A stretch of 64,000 nt of DNA, from NCBI RefSeq assembly GCF_950295315.1, contig NW_026647180.1:868001-932000 (forward strand), in the 5' to 3' direction. Position numbers and translations under genes: made by a program. The notes beneath the pieces are model-generated. The model saw only the letters and a program-made list of their open reading frames with translations. It made no database searches and had not been told where the DNA came from. This document shows, one piece after another, positions 46,344-59,234 of this stretch. How positions within the stretch are numbered: the first letter of the stretch is position 1; each line of letters starts with the position of its first letter. This DNA comes from Erinaceus europaeus. Its lineage: Eukaryota; Chordata; Mammalia; Eulipotyphla; Erinaceidae.

Positions 46344-46558
46344 CTTTGCTTTCTATTATCTTGATTTATTTTTTGGAATGGACAGTCAGGAATTGAGAGA
46401 CAAGGGAGGGATAGAGATTTTGAGAACCAGAGAGATACCTGCAGCACATCTGCACCACTTGTAAAGATTTCCCACTGCAGGTCGGAACCAGGGTCTTGAA
46501 CCGAGGTCCTCCAACAGTTTAACATGAGTGCTTAACCAGGTGAGGCACCACCTGCTAA
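46344..46558 (-). mobile_element. SINE type II, unit 12
   Basis: Long CTT tract; AAATATTTAAATAAG in the spacer that follows. Confidence 0.8.
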
Positions 46559-46729
46559 GCTTAATGTGACATTTTTTTTAGCAATGAAAAGAAATTCTCT
46601 TGGCTAGGTAAGAAATAAATAAAATATTTAAATAAGTAAATAAAAGTGCTTTTACGTTTACACAGTGGAAACACACACTGGGACATATTCTTGTATATTA
46701 CTTGTATTATTTATTTATTTATTTATTTA

Positions 46730-47758
46730 TTGCCACAAGGGGTACTTGCCATAGCGCAGTGCCAGTACCACGAATCCACTGCTCCCATGTTCCATTTTTT
46801 CCCCTTTCGCTGCCCTTGTGGCTTGAATATTGTGGTTATTAATAATATTATTATTGTTGTTGTGATAGTTACTGTCCTTGCGGAGAACAGAGAAAAATGG
46901 AAAGAGGAGGTTAAAGAGAGATGGGGGAGAGAAAGATAGGCCCCCTGAAGATCTGCTTCACTATATAAATAAAGCACATTTTCATTTGACTCTATAGAAA
47001 CACAGAGACACGTATACATGTAGAATACCTGCATTTTTTATTTATGTATTATTTATCTATTGATTGATTGATTGACTGATTGATTGCCTCCAGGGTTATT
47101 GTCAGGGCTAGGGGCCTGCACCACGAACCCACTGCTCCTGCAGACCATGTTTTCCCCTTTGGCTGCCCTTGTTGCCTGAACTTTGTTGTGGTTATTATTA
47201 TCGTTGTTGTTGCTGTTACTGTCCTTGCATAGGACAGAGAGAAAGGGAGAGAGGAGTGGAAACACGGAAGGGTGAGAGAAAGGTAGACCCCTGCAGGTCT
47301 GCTTCACTAGATAAACAAAAAGCATGTACATTTATTTACAAAGTGGGTACACCGACACATGTATACATGTATATTACCTGTATATTTTCTCTCTGAGTTT
47401 ATATATATAATGTATGTATTTATTTATTGCATCCAGGGTCACTGCCAGTGCTCGATACATATACCTGGAATCCACTGCTGCTGCAGACCATTTATTCTCC
47501 TTTTGCTGCCCTTGTTGCTTTATCATTGTTGTGCTTCTTCTTATTGTTGTTGTTGTTACTGTCCTTACATAGGATAGAGAGAAAGGGATAGGGGAGGGGA
47601 AAGTCAGAGGGAGAAGTGACAGATAGAGCCCCTGAAGATCTGCTTCACCCCCTGTAAAGCTACTCCCCTGCAGGTGGAGGTCTGGGGGCCATACCGCAGA
47701 TCCTTCTGCCTGTCCCCTCGTTTCCTCCACCACCTCTTAACCCTCTGACATTCCGCCC
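46730..47758 (-). mobile_element. SINE type I triplet, unit 12
   Basis: TACCACGAATCC in body A (closer to the SINE family form CACGAATCCAC) and GACTCTATAG in the copy B flank. Confidence 0.78.
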
Positions 47759-48058
47759 AACCTCCCTGGATTTCCTTTTGACAGCAATATGACCTGTCTA
47801 TTTTTTGAATCCTCAATATCCTGAGGATCAGTCTTGGAAATAGTCTCATGAGAAGCCACAGGGGGATCTCTGGAATCAGAGAGCGCCTGGAACAGCAGCT
47901 GGGGCTCTAGAGCCAGGGCATGGTCCATCTACCCATCCACCCTCCATGGAGTCCACCTGCCTGCATCTTGGTCCTGCTCCCTCCCAAAAAGATTTTTTTC
48001 CCTTGTTTCACTGAGAAACAGGCATCACATAGGAGAGTCAGGCAGTGGGAAACAAAAA

Positions 48059-48094
<36 letters not shown>

Positions 48095-48903
48095 ACTGAT
48101 GGACCAGCTTCTGGGAAGTACAGGTTTTGAACCTGAAAACGCTGTCTGCCTCTGCCTGTCTCTGAGTCCACTGGAGGAGCCACTGCCCCAGGCAGACCTT
48201 GTGCTCAGAGTGGGGTGTTTTCGCCAGTCCTAGGCTTGCACAGCGCACTTGGGATTGGGTTGCCTGAGATCCAAATGTTACATTGTAGATTGTTTGCAGT
48301 TCCGGCTCCCCAGGACATTGGACAGACCCAACTGCTCTGGGGATACCCAGAGAAAAAGACTCTTCCCATCCTTAGTGCAAATGGAGTGGAGGGGGAGGGG
48401 AGAGATGTGCATGTGTGGGATACTCATGCCCAGGTGTGTGTGAGGGGCCCTGACAGGGGTTAGAAGGGGGTTGAGGGGCAGAAGGAGACTGTTTGGGGGG
48501 CAGGCTGCAGGCAGGGGAGCCCCTGAATAGGTGCAGGGCTGTGTGTGCCTGTGGTGGCAGGGCGTTAGGGCAGGTCCCCCTGCAGGATGGTGAAGATGGC
48601 AGCTGGGCTGTCCCAGGGCCCCCAGGGCTGGAGGGCAGCAGCAGGCTGGCAGGAAAGGAGGCAAACAGTAGATGACAGTTGGGGAGCTGGGGGACAGGGG
48701 GCAAGGGGAAAAGGGGGCATCCTTGCGGAGAAGGGGGAGGGGGCTGGACTGGAGAGTGGGTGGAGCTGGAGGCAGGCAGGTCCCAAGAATCAGGAACTGA
48801 CAGGGCCAGATACCTGCACCCACCCACTGGATAGCAGCTGCAGCAGCCAGAGCAGCAGCCCTGGCTTGCCTAGGCCAAGGGCCCTGAGTGAGTCCCTCTG
48901 AGG

Positions 48904-49630
48904 ATGAGGAAGGGTAGGGGGAGGGGTAGAGGCAGGGGGAGGAGGGCCGCTGTCAGCAGGCAACGGGTCTACAGGGGCCTCCACTATGGAGGCCTGTGTC
49001 CAGGTGGCTGCCCGCCAGATCCGGGGCAGCTCAGGGCTCCCAGGGCCCTGGGGGGTGTCTGTGGGTTGGGGGCTGTCAGTCAGTCAGTCTGTCTGTGTGT
49101 CAGTGCACTTGCTTGGACAGGGGCCTGGCGGCCCTTGGACCCCAGCCCTGGGCTGTCAGATGCCGGCCCCGCCCCCGGACACGCCCCCACCGTGCCCCTT
49201 GCCTCAGAGCCCTGCCCACCTGTGCTGGCTTTTGCCTGGGGCTCTGGCTCTGGTGGCTGGCCACCACCCCTCAGATCAAGTTCAGGGTGGGTGTCATGGC
49301 TGCTGCCACCACCACTGCCTCCCTAGGGGTCAACTGGGTGGGCGGGGTCCTCGTGGCCTAGCAACCTCTCGAGCCCTCTGTGATGTCCCCCCCAGGATTC
49401 TGTGCGCATGCGCACTGGCACTGGGCAGCCCAACTGTCCTGCCACTATGTCAGGCGGCAGCAACTAGACCCCTGGACCCCGGCACAGAGGGACGGAAGAA
49501 CGGGAGGACAGCGCTGACCGACGACGGACCTCGGGGCTGGCAGCCAAGAGAGCAAAGGAGGAGGTGCGCCCAGGAGCCAGGGAGCCTGGGCTACAGCTAC
49601 CTACATGCCTGCCTGCCTTGCTGGATGCAG
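48904..49630 (+). promoter_or_regulatory. GC-rich island, unit 12
   Basis: 7-C run but without the other unit 9/11 changes; RFX-type site CCTAGCAACC intact. Confidence 0.5.
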
Positions 49631-49663
49631 GTATGCTAGCTCTGTCCAGGTGGGTTTCTCAGT

Positions 49664-49855
49664 TCCTCTCCTGTCCTCTCCTGTTCTCTCCTGTCCTCTC
49701 CTGTCCTCTCCTCTCCTGTCCTCTCCTGTCCTCTCCTCTCCTGTCCTCTCCTCTCCTGTCCTCTCCTGTCCTCTCCTCTCCTCTCCTGTCCTCTCCTCTC
49801 CTCTCCTGTCCTCTCCTCTCCTCTCCTGTCCGCTCCTCTCCTCTCTTCTCTCCTC
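49664..49855. repeat. Pentamer satellite, unit 12 (192 bp)
   Basis: Joint longest array, as long as that of unit 1 but with a different order of variants. Confidence 0.95.
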
Positions 49856-50495
49856 ACTTCCGGGTGCCCTGATCACCAGCTCGAGCGCTTTTGACATTTC
49901 ACCTGTGACAGCTGCCCACACCCCCCCTCCGCGTCCTTGACGTGACCCAGCTCACAGGCTCACCTGCTCACCCCACCCACACCCACACGCTCCACCACAT
50001 TCCCTGGATCAGCTCCTCTGCCCTATTCAGCCAAACTGCCCAGTTGGCAATGTATCTGTGCAGGCTTGACTGTCTTTATCATTCAAGGTTATATCTCCTT
50101 TTGTACTTAGCTTGGTTGATTGTGGATGGATAGTTGGATGGATGGATGGATGGATGGATGGATGGATGGATGGAAGAATGGATGGATGGATGGAAGGATC
50201 GAGTGATGCACGGGTTGATCGATTGGTTTTGTAGAGGCAGAGAGCCATCTAGGGGTACTTGAGACCTCTGGCATAAGAGCCCTAGTCTTCTGTCGAATGT
50301 AAAACATTAACACCTCAATAAATAAATGAATAAATGTATTAAATAAACTGGGTTAAAAAAACGCGGTGTCTTTTTTAAGGAACATAATAAGGAAAGCATT
50401 GTTCTGAGCAGCCCCTTGAAATATTGGGATATTTCATTTTGCCTTCTTCTTCTTCTTCTTCTTCTTCTTCTTCTTCTTCATCTTCTTTTTTTTTT

Positions 50496-50710
50496 CTTTG
50501 CTTTCTATTATCTTGATTTATTTTTTGGAATGGACAGTCAGGAATTGAGAGACAAGGGAGGGATAGAGATTTTGAGAACCAGAGAGATACCTGCAGCACA
50601 TCTGCACCACTTGTAAAGATTTCCCACTGCAGGTCGGAACCAGGGTCTTGAACCGAGGTCCTCCAACAGTTTAACATGAGTGCTTAACCAGGTGAGGCAC
50701 CACCTGCTAA
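50496..50710 (-). mobile_element. SINE type II, unit 13
   Basis: Body unchanged; intermediate-length CTT tract. Confidence 0.8.
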
Positions 50711-50881
50711 GCTTAATGTGACATTTTTTTTAGCAATGAAAAGAAATTCTCTTGGCTAGGTAAGAAATAAATAAAATATTTAAATAAGTAAATAAAAGTG
50801 CTTTTACGTTTACACAGTGGAAACACACACTGGGACATATTCTTGTATATTACTTGTATTATTTATTTATTTATTTATTTA

Positions 50882-51910
50882 TTGCCACAAGGGGTACTTG
50901 CCATAGCGCAGTGCCAGTACCACTAATCCACTGCTCCCATGTTCCATTTTTTCCCCTTTCGCTGCCCTTGTGGCTTGAATATTGTGGTTATTAATAATAT
51001 TATTATTGTTGTTGTGATAGTTACTGTCCTTGCGGAGAACAGAGAAAAATGGAAAGAGGAGGTTAAAGAGAGATGGGGGAGAGAAAGATAGGCCCCCTGA
51101 AGATCTGCTTCACTATATAAATAAAGCACATTTTCATTTGACTCTATAGAAACACAGAGACACGTATACATGTAGAATACCTGCATTTTTTATTTATGTA
51201 TTATTTATCTATTGATTGATTGATTGACTGATTGATTGCCTCCAGGGTTATTGTCAGGGCTAGGGGCCTGCACCACGAACCCACTGCTCCTGCAGACCAT
51301 GTTTTCCCCTTTGGCTGCCCTTGTTGCCTGAACTTTGTTGTGGTTATTATTATCGTTGTTGTTGCTGTTACTGTCCTTGCATAGGACAGAGAGAAAGGGA
51401 GAGAGGAGTGGAAACACGGAAGGGTGAGAGAAAGGTAGACCCCTGCAGGTCTGCTTCACTAGATAAACAAAAAGCATGTACATTTATTTACAAAGTGGGT
51501 ACACCGACACATGTATACATGTATATTACCTGTATATTTTCTCTCTGAGTTTATATATATAATGTATGTATTTATTTATTGCATCCAGGGTCACTGCCAG
51601 TGCTCGATACATATACCTGGAATCCACTGCTGCTGCAGACCATTTATTCTCCTTTTGCTGCCCTTGTTGCTTTATCATTGTTGTGCTTCTTCTTATTGTT
51701 GTTGTTGTTACTGTCCTTACATAGGATAGAGAGAAAGGGATAGGGGAGGGGAAAGTCAGAGGGAGAAGTGACAGATAGAGCCCCTGAAGATCTGCTTCAC
51801 CCCCTGTAAAGCTACTCCCCTGCAGGTGGAGGTCTGGGGGCCATACCGCAGATCCTTCTGCCTGTCCCCTCGTTTCCTCCACCACCTCTTAACCCTCTGA
51901 CATTCCGCCC
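50882..51910 (-). mobile_element. SINE type I triplet, unit 13
   Basis: GACTCTATAG shared with unit 12; TACCACTAATCC in body A. Confidence 0.78.
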
Positions 51911-52210
51911 AACCTCCCTGGATTTCCTTTTGACAGCAATATGACCTGTCTATTTTTTGAATCCACAATATCCTGAGGATCAGTCTTGGAAATAGTCTCA
52001 TGAGAAGCCACAGGGGGATCTCTGGAATCAGAGAGCGCCTGGAACAGCAGCTGGGGCTCTAGAGCCAGGGCATGGTCCATCTACCCATCCACCCTCCATG
52101 GAGTCCACCTGCCTGCATCTTGGTCCTGCTCCCTCCCAAAAAGATTTTTTTCCCTTGTTTCACTGAGAAACAGGCATCACATAGGAGAGTCAGGCAGTGG
52201 GAAACAAAAA

Positions 52211-52249
<39 letters not shown>

Positions 52250-53058
52250 ACTGATGGACCAGCTTCTGGGAAGTACAGGTTTTGAACCTAAAAACGCTGT
52301 CTGCCTCTGCCTGTCTCTGAGTCCACTGGAGGAGCCACTGCCCCAGGCAGACCTTGTGCTCAGAGTGGGGTGTTTTCGCCAGTCCTAGGCTTGCACAGCG
52401 CACTTGGGATTGGGTTGCCTGAGATCCAAATGTTACATTGTAGATTGTTTGCAGTTCCGGCTCCCCAGGACATTGGACAGACCCAACTGCTCTGGGGATA
52501 CCCAGAGAAAAAGACTCTTCCCATCCTTAGTGCAAATGGAGTGGAGGGGGAGGGGAGAGATGTGCATGTGTGGGATACTCATGCCCAGGTGTGTGTGAGG
52601 GGCCCTGACAGGGGTTAGAAGGGGGTTGAGGGGCAGAAGGAGACTGTTTGGGGGGCAGGCTGCAGGCAGGGGAGCCCCTGAATAGGTGCAGGGCTGTGTG
52701 TGCCTGTGGTGGCAGGGCGTTAGGGCAGGTCCCCCTGCAGGATGGTGAAGATGGCAGCTGGGCTGTCCCAGGGCCCCCAGGGCTGGAGGGCAGCAGCAGG
52801 CTGGCAGGAAAGGAGGCAAACAGTAGATGACAGTTGGGGAGCTGGGGGACAGGGGGCAAGGGGAAAAGGGGGCATCCTTGCGGAGAAGGGGGAGGGGGCT
52901 GGACTGGAGAGTGGGTGGAGCTGGAGGAAGGCAGGTCCCAAAAATCAGGAACTGACAGGGCCAGATACCTGCACCCACCCACTGGATAGCAGCTGCAGCA
53001 GCCAGAGCAGCAGCCCTGGCTTGCCTAGGCCAAGGGCCCTGAGTGAGTCCCTCTGAGG

Positions 53059-53810
53059 ATGAGGAAGGGTAGGGGGAGGGGTAGAGGCAGGGGGAGGAGG
53101 GCCGCTGTCAGCAGGCAACGGGTCTACAGGGGCCTCCACTATGGAGGCCTGTGTCCAGGTGGCTGCCCGCCAGATCCGGGGCAGCTCAGGGCTCCCAGGG
53201 CCCTGGGGGGTGTCTGTGGGTTGGGGGCTGTCAGTCAGTCAGTCTGTCTGTGTGTCAGTGCACTTGCTTGGACAGGGGCCTGGCGGCCCTTGGACCCCAG
53301 CCCTGGGCTGTCAGATGCCGGCCCCGCCCCCGGACACGCCCCCACCGTGCCCCTTGCCTCAGAGCCCTGCCCACCTGTGCTGGCTTTTGCCTGGGGCTCT
53401 GGCTCTGGTGGCTGGCCACCACCCCTCAGATCAAGTTCAGGGTGGGTGTCATGGCTGCTGCCACCACCACTGCCTCCCTAGGGGTCAACTGGGTGGGCGG
53501 GGTCCTCGTGGCCTAGCAACCTCTCGAGCCCTTTGTGATGTCCCCCCCCAGGATTCTGTGCGCATGCGCACTGGCACTGGGCAGCCCAACTGTCCTGCCA
53601 CTATGTCAGGCGGCAGCAACTAGACCCCTGGACCCCGGCACAGAGGGACGGAAGAACGGGAGGACAGCGCTGACCGACGACGGACCTCGGGGCTGGCAGC
53701 CAAGAGAGCAAAGGAGGAGGTGCGCCCAGGAGCCAGGGAGCCCGGGCTACAGCTACCTGTAGGCAGGCATGTAGCTACAGCTACATGCCTGCCTGCCTTG
53801 CTGGATGCAG
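53059..53810 (+). promoter_or_regulatory. GC-rich island with palindrome insertion, unit 13
   Basis: 8-C run, CCCTTTGTGATG; NRF1 palindrome and donor intact. Confidence 0.5.
53762..53793. repeat. 32-bp perfect inverted repeat, unit 13
   Basis: Same insertion as in unit 10, with both arms intact. Confidence 0.95.
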
Positions 53811-53843
53811 GTATGCTAGCTCTGTCCAGGTGGGTTTCTCAGT

Positions 53844-54020
53844 TCCTCTCCTGTCCTCTCCTGTTCTCTCCTGTCCTCTCCTGTCCTCTCCTGTCCTCTC
53901 CTCTCCTGTCCTCTCCTCTCCTGTCCTCTCCTGTCCTCTCCTCTCCTCTCCTGTCCTCTCCTCTCCTCTCCTGTCCTCTCCTCTCCTCTCCTGTCCGCTC
54001 CTCTCCTCTCTTCTCTCCTC
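53844..54020. repeat. Pentamer satellite, unit 13 (177 bp)
   Basis: Same length as unit 10 without its CTCTACTCTCC change. Confidence 0.95.
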
Positions 54021-54685
54021 ACTTCCGGGTGCCCTGATCACCAGCTCGAGCGCTTTTGACATTTCACCTGTGACAGCTGCCCACACCCCCCCTCAGCGTC
54101 CTTGACGTGACCCAGCTCACAGGCTCACCTGCTCACCCCACCCACACCCACACGCCCCACCACATTCCCTGGATCAGCTCCTCTGCCCTATTCAGCCAAA
54201 CTGCCCAGTTGGCAATGTATCTGTGCAGGCTTGACTGTCTTTATCATTCAAGGTTATATCTCCTTTTGTACTTAGCTTGGTTGATTGTGGATGGATACTT
54301 GGATGGATGGATGGATGGATGGATGGATGGATGGATGGATGGATGGATGGAAGAATGGATGGATGGATGGAAGGATTGAGTGATGCACGGGTTGATCGAT
54401 TGGTTTTGTAGAGGCAGAGAGCCATCTAGGGGTACTTGAGACCTCTGGCATAAGAGCCCTAGTCTTCTGTCGAATGTAAAACATTAACACCTCAATAAAT
54501 AAATGAATAAATGTATTAAATAAACTGGGTTAAGAAAAACGCGGTGTCTTTTTCAAGGAACATAATAAGGAAAGCATTGTTCTGAGCAGCCCCTTGAAAT
54601 ATTGGGATATTTCATTTTGCCTCCTTCTTCTTCTTCTTCTTCTTCTTCTTCTTCTTCTTCTTCTTCTTCATCTTCTTTTTTTTTT

Positions 54686-54900
54686 CTTTGCTTTCTATTA
54701 TCTTGATTTTTTTTTTGGAATGGACAGTCAGGAATTGAGAGACAAGGGAGGGATAGAGATTTTGAGAACCAGAGAGATACCTGCAGCACATCTGCACCAC
54801 TTGTAAAGATTTCCCACTGCAGGTCGGAACCAGGGTCTTGAACCGAGGTCCTCCAACAGTTTAACATGAGTGCTTAACCAGGTGAGGCACCACCTGCTAA
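54686..54900 (-). mobile_element. SINE type II, unit 14
   Basis: GATTTTTTTTTTGG replaces GATTTATTTTTTGG, changing the AATAAATC end of the SINE; shared only with unit 16. Confidence 0.8.
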
Positions 54901-55050
54901 GCTTAATGTGACATTTTTTTTAGCAATGAAAAGAAATTCTCTTGGCTAGGTAAGAAATAAATAAAATATAAATAAGTAAATAAAAGTGCTTTTACGTTTA
55001 CACAGTGGAAACACACACTGGGACATATTCTTGTATATTACTTGTATTGT

Positions 55051-55081
<31 letters not shown>

Positions 55082-56110
55082 TTGCCACAAGGGGTACTTG
55101 CCATAGCGCAGTGCCAGTACCACTAATCCACTGCTCCCATGTTCCATTTTTTCCCCTTTCGCTGCCCTTGTGGCTTGAATATTGTGGTTATTAATAATAT
55201 TATTATTGTTGTTGTGATAGTTACTGTCCTTGCGGAGAACAGAGAAAAATGGAAAGAGGAGGTTAAAGAGAGATGGGGGAGAGAAAGATAGGCCCCCTGA
55301 AGATCTGCTTCACTATATAAATAAAGCACATTTTCATTTGACTCGATAGAAACACAGAGACACGTATACATGTAGAATACCTGCATTTTTTATTTATGTA
55401 TTATTTATCTATTGATTGATTGATTGACTGATTGATTGCCTCCAGGGTTATTGTCAGGGCTAGGGGCCTGCACCACGAACCCACTGCTCCTGCAGACCAT
55501 GTTTTCCCCTTTGGCTGCCCTTGTTGCCTGAACTTTGTTGTGGTTATTATTATCGTTGTTGTTGCTGTCACTGTCCTTGCATAGGACAGAGAGAAAGGGA
55601 GAGAGGAGTGGAAACACGGAAGGGTGAGAGAAAGGTAGACCCCTGCAGGTCTGCTTCACTAGATAAACAAAAAGCATGTACATTTATTTACAAAGTGGGT
55701 ACACCGACACATGTACACATGTATATTACCTGTATATTTTCTCTCTGAGTTTATATATATAATGTATGTATTTATTTATTGCATCCAGGGTCACTGCCAG
55801 TGCTCGATACATATACCTGGAATCCACTGCTGCTGCAGACCATTTATTCTCCTTTTGCTGCCCTTGTTGCTTTATCATTGTTGTGCTTCTTCTTATTGTT
55901 GTTGTTGTTACTGTCCTTACATAGGATAGAGAGAAAGGGATAGGGGAGGGGAAAGTCAGAGGGAGAAGTGACAGATAGAGCCCCTGAAGATCTGCTTCAC
56001 CCCCTGTAAAGCTACTCCCCTGCAGGTGGAGGTCTGGGGGCCATACCGCAGATCCTTCTGCCTGTCCCCTCGTTTCCTCCACCACCTCTTAACCCTCTGA
56101 CATTCCGCCC
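55082..56110 (-). mobile_element. SINE type I triplet, unit 14
   Basis: GCTGTCACTGTCC in body B, as in units 1 and 16; CATGTACACATG type, unlike its neighbours. Confidence 0.78.
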
Positions 56111-56410
56111 AACCTCCCTGGATTTCCTTTTGACAACAATATGACCTGTCTATTTTTTGAATCCTCAATATCCTGAGGATCAGTCTTGGAAATAGTCTCA
56201 TGAGAAGCCACAGGGGGATCTCTGGAATCAGAGAGCGCCTGGAACAGCAGCTGGGGCTCTAGAGCCAGGGCATGGTCCATCTACCCATCCACCCTCCATG
56301 GAGTCCACCTGCCTGCATCTTGGTCCTGCTCCCTCCCAAAAAGATTTTTTTCCCTTGTTTCACTGAGAAACAGGCATCACATAGGAGAGTCAGGCAGTGG
56401 GAAACAAAAA

Positions 56411-56448
<38 letters not shown>

Positions 56449-57257
56449 ACTGATGGACCAGCTTCTGGGAAGTACAGGTTTTGAACCTGAAAACGCTGTC
56501 TGCCTCTGCCTGTCTCTGAGTCCACTGGAGGAGCCACTGCCCCAGGCAGACCTTGTGCTCAGAGTGGGGTGTTTTCGCCAGTCCTAGGCTTGCACAGCGC
56601 ACTTGGGATTGGGTTGCCTGAGATCCAAATGTTACATTGTAGATTGTTTGCAGTTCCGGCTCCCCAGGACATTGGACAGACCCAACTGCTCTGGGGATAC
56701 CCAGAGAAAAAGACTCTTCCCATCCTTAGTGCAAATGGAGTGGAGGGGGAGGGGAGAGATGTGCATGTGTGGGATACTCATGCCCAGGTGTGTGTGAGGG
56801 GCCCTGACAGGGGTTAGAAGGGGGTTGAGGGGCAGAAGGAGACTGTTTGGGGGGCAGGCTGCAGGCAGGGGAGCCCCTGAATAGGTGCAGGGCTGTGTGT
56901 GCCTGTGGTGGCAGGGCGTTAGGGCAGGTCCCCCTGCAGGATGGTGAAGATGGCAGCTGGGCTGTCCCAGGGCCCCCAGGGCTGGAGGGCAGCAGCAGGC
57001 TGGCAGGAAAGGAGGCAAACAGTAGATGACAGTTGGGGAGCTGGGGGACAGGGGGCAAGGGGAAAAGGGGGCATCCTTGCGGAGAAGGGGGAGGGGGCTG
57101 GACTGGAGAGTGGGTGGAGCTGGAGGCAGGCAGGTCCCAAGAATCAGGAACTGACAGGGCCAGATACCTGCACCCACCCACTGGATAGCAGCTGCAGCAG
57201 CCAGAGCAGCAGCCCTGGCTTGCCTAGGCCAAGGGCCCTGAGTGAGTCCCTCTGAGG

Positions 57258-57984
57258 ATGAGGAAGGGTAGGGGGAGGGGTAGAGGCAGGGGGAGGAGGG
57301 CCGCTGTCAGCAGGCAACGGGTCTACAGGGGCCTCCACTATGGAGGCCTGTGTCCAGGTGGCTGCCCGCCAGATCCGGGGCAGCTCAGGGCTCCCAGGGC
57401 CCTGGGGGGTGTCTGTGGGTTGGGGGCTGTCAGTCAGTCAGTCTGTCTGTGTGTCAGTGCACTTGCTTGGACAGGGGCCTGGCGGCCCTTGGACCCCAGC
57501 CCTGGGCTGTCAGATGCCGGCCCCGCCCCCGGACACGCCCCCACCGTGCCCCTTGCCTCAGAGCCCTGCCCACCTGTGCTGGCTTTTGCCTGGGGCTCTG
57601 GCTCTGGTGGCTGGCCACCACCCCTCAGATCAAGTTCAGGGTGGGTGTCATGGCTGCTGCCACCGCCACTGCCTCCCTAGGGGTCAACTGGGTGGGCGGG
57701 GTCCTCGTGGCCTAGCAACCTCTCGAGCCCTCTGTGATGTCCCCCCCAGGATTCTGTGCGCATGCGCACTGGCACTGGGCAGCCCAACTGTCCTGCCACT
57801 ATGTCAGGCGGCAGCAACTAGACCCCTGGACCCCGGCACAGAGGGACGGAAGAACGGGAGGACAGCGCTGACCGACGACGGACCTCGGGGCTGGCAGCCA
57901 AGAGAGCAAAGGAGGAGGTGCGCCCAGGAGCCAGGGAGCCCGGGCTACAGCTACCTACATGCCTGCCTGCCTTGCTGGATGCAG
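57258..57984 (+). promoter_or_regulatory. GC-rich island, unit 14
   Basis: 7-C run; private GCCACCGCCACTGC. Confidence 0.5.
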
Positions 57985-58017
57985 GTATGCTAGCTCTGTC
58001 CAGGTGGGTTTCTCAGT

Positions 58018-58204
58018 TCCTCTCCTGTCCTCTCCTGTTCTCTCCTGTCCTCTCCTGTCCTCTCCTCTCCTGTCCTCTCCTGTCCTCTCCTCTCCTGTCC
58101 TCTCCTCTCCTGTCCTCTCCTGTCCTCTCCTCTCCTCTCCTGTCCTCTCCTCTCCTCTCCTGTCCTCTCCTCTCCTGTCCGCTCCTCTCCTATCTTCTCT
58201 CCTC
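58018..58204. repeat. Pentamer satellite, unit 14 (187 bp)
   Basis: Private TCCTATCTTCTC near the end. Confidence 0.95.
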
Positions 58205-58848
58205 ACTTCCGGGTGCCCTGATCACCAGCTCGAGCGCTTTTGACATTTCACCTGTGACAGCTGCCCACACCCCCCCTCCGCGTCCTTGACGTGACCCAGC
58301 TCACAGGCTCACCTGCTCACCCCACCCACACCCACATGCCCCACCACATTCCCTGGATCAGCTCCTCTGCCCTATTCAGCCAAACTGCCCAGTTGGCAAT
58401 GTATCTGTGCAGGCTTGACTGTCTTTATCATTCAAGGTTATATCTCCTTTTGTACTTAGCTTGGTTGATTGTGGATGGATACTTGGATGGATGGATGGAT
58501 GGATGGATGGATGGATGGATGGATGGATGGAAGAATGGATGGATGGATGGAAGGATCGAGTGATGCACGGGTTGATAGATTGGTTTTGTAGAGGCAGAGA
58601 GCCATCTAGGGGTACTTGAGACCTCTGGCATAAGAGCCCTAGTCTTCTGTCGAATGTAAAACATTAACACCTCAATAAATAAATGAATAAATGTATTAAA
58701 TAAACTGGGTTAAAAAAACGCGGTGTCTTTTTTAAGGATCATAATAAGGAAAGCATTGTTCTGAGCAGCCCCTTGAAATATTGGGATATTTCATTTTGCC
58801 TTCTTCTTCTTCTTCTTCTTCTTCTTCTTCTTCATCTTCTTTTTTTTT

Positions 58849-59063
58849 CTTTGCTTTCTATTATCTTGATTTATTTTTTGGAATGGACAGTCAGGAATTG
58901 AGAGACAAGGGAGGGATAGAGATTTTGAGAACCAGAGAGATACCTGCAGCACATCTGCACCACTTGTAAAGATTTCCCACTGCAGGTCGGAACCAGGGTC
59001 TTGAACCGAGGTCCTCCAACAGTTTAACATGAGTGCTTAACCAGGTGAGGCACCACCTGCTAA
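58849..59063 (-). mobile_element. SINE type II, unit 15
   Basis: Short CTT tract; AAATATTTAAATAAG in the spacer that follows. Confidence 0.8.
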
Positions 59064-59234
59064 GCTTAATGTGACATTTTTTTTAGCAATGAAAAGAAAT
59101 TCTCTTGGCTAGGTAAGAAATAAATAAAATATTTAAATAAGTAAATAAAAGTGCTTTTACGTTTACACAGTGGAAACACACACTGGGACATATTCTTGTA
59201 TATTACTTGTATTATTTATTTATTTATTTATTTA

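Larger units (their letters stand above)
45767..49941. repeat. Macrosatellite unit 12 (4175 bp)
   Basis: No palindrome insertion and a 7-C run in the island. It shares TACCACGAATCC (near 46767) only with unit 15, GACTCTATAG (near 46988) only with unit 13, and AAATATTTAAATAAG with units 5, 6, 13 and 15. Private: GGGAGCCTGGGC near 49581. Confidence 0.97.
49942..54106. repeat. Macrosatellite unit 13 (4165 bp)
   Basis: Carries the palindrome insertion, an 8-C run, CCCTTTGTGATG (near 53530) and CCCTCAGCGTCC at its end, the same 3' type as unit 15. Private changes include CACGCTCCACC (near 49986), ATCCACAATATCC (near 51961), ACCTAAAAACG (near 52287) and GGAGGAAGGCAGG (near 52923). Confidence 0.97.
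54107..58290. repeat. Macrosatellite unit 14 (4184 bp)
   Basis: The first half is matched by unit 16: ATGGATACTTGG, TTAAGAAAAACGC, GATTTTTTTTTTGG (near 54706; others GATTTATTTTTTGG), TTGTATTGTTTATT and GCTGTCACTGTCC. The last is also found in unit 1. The 3' part has no insertion and a 7-C run; GCCACCGCCACTGC (near 57659) is private. Confidence 0.97.
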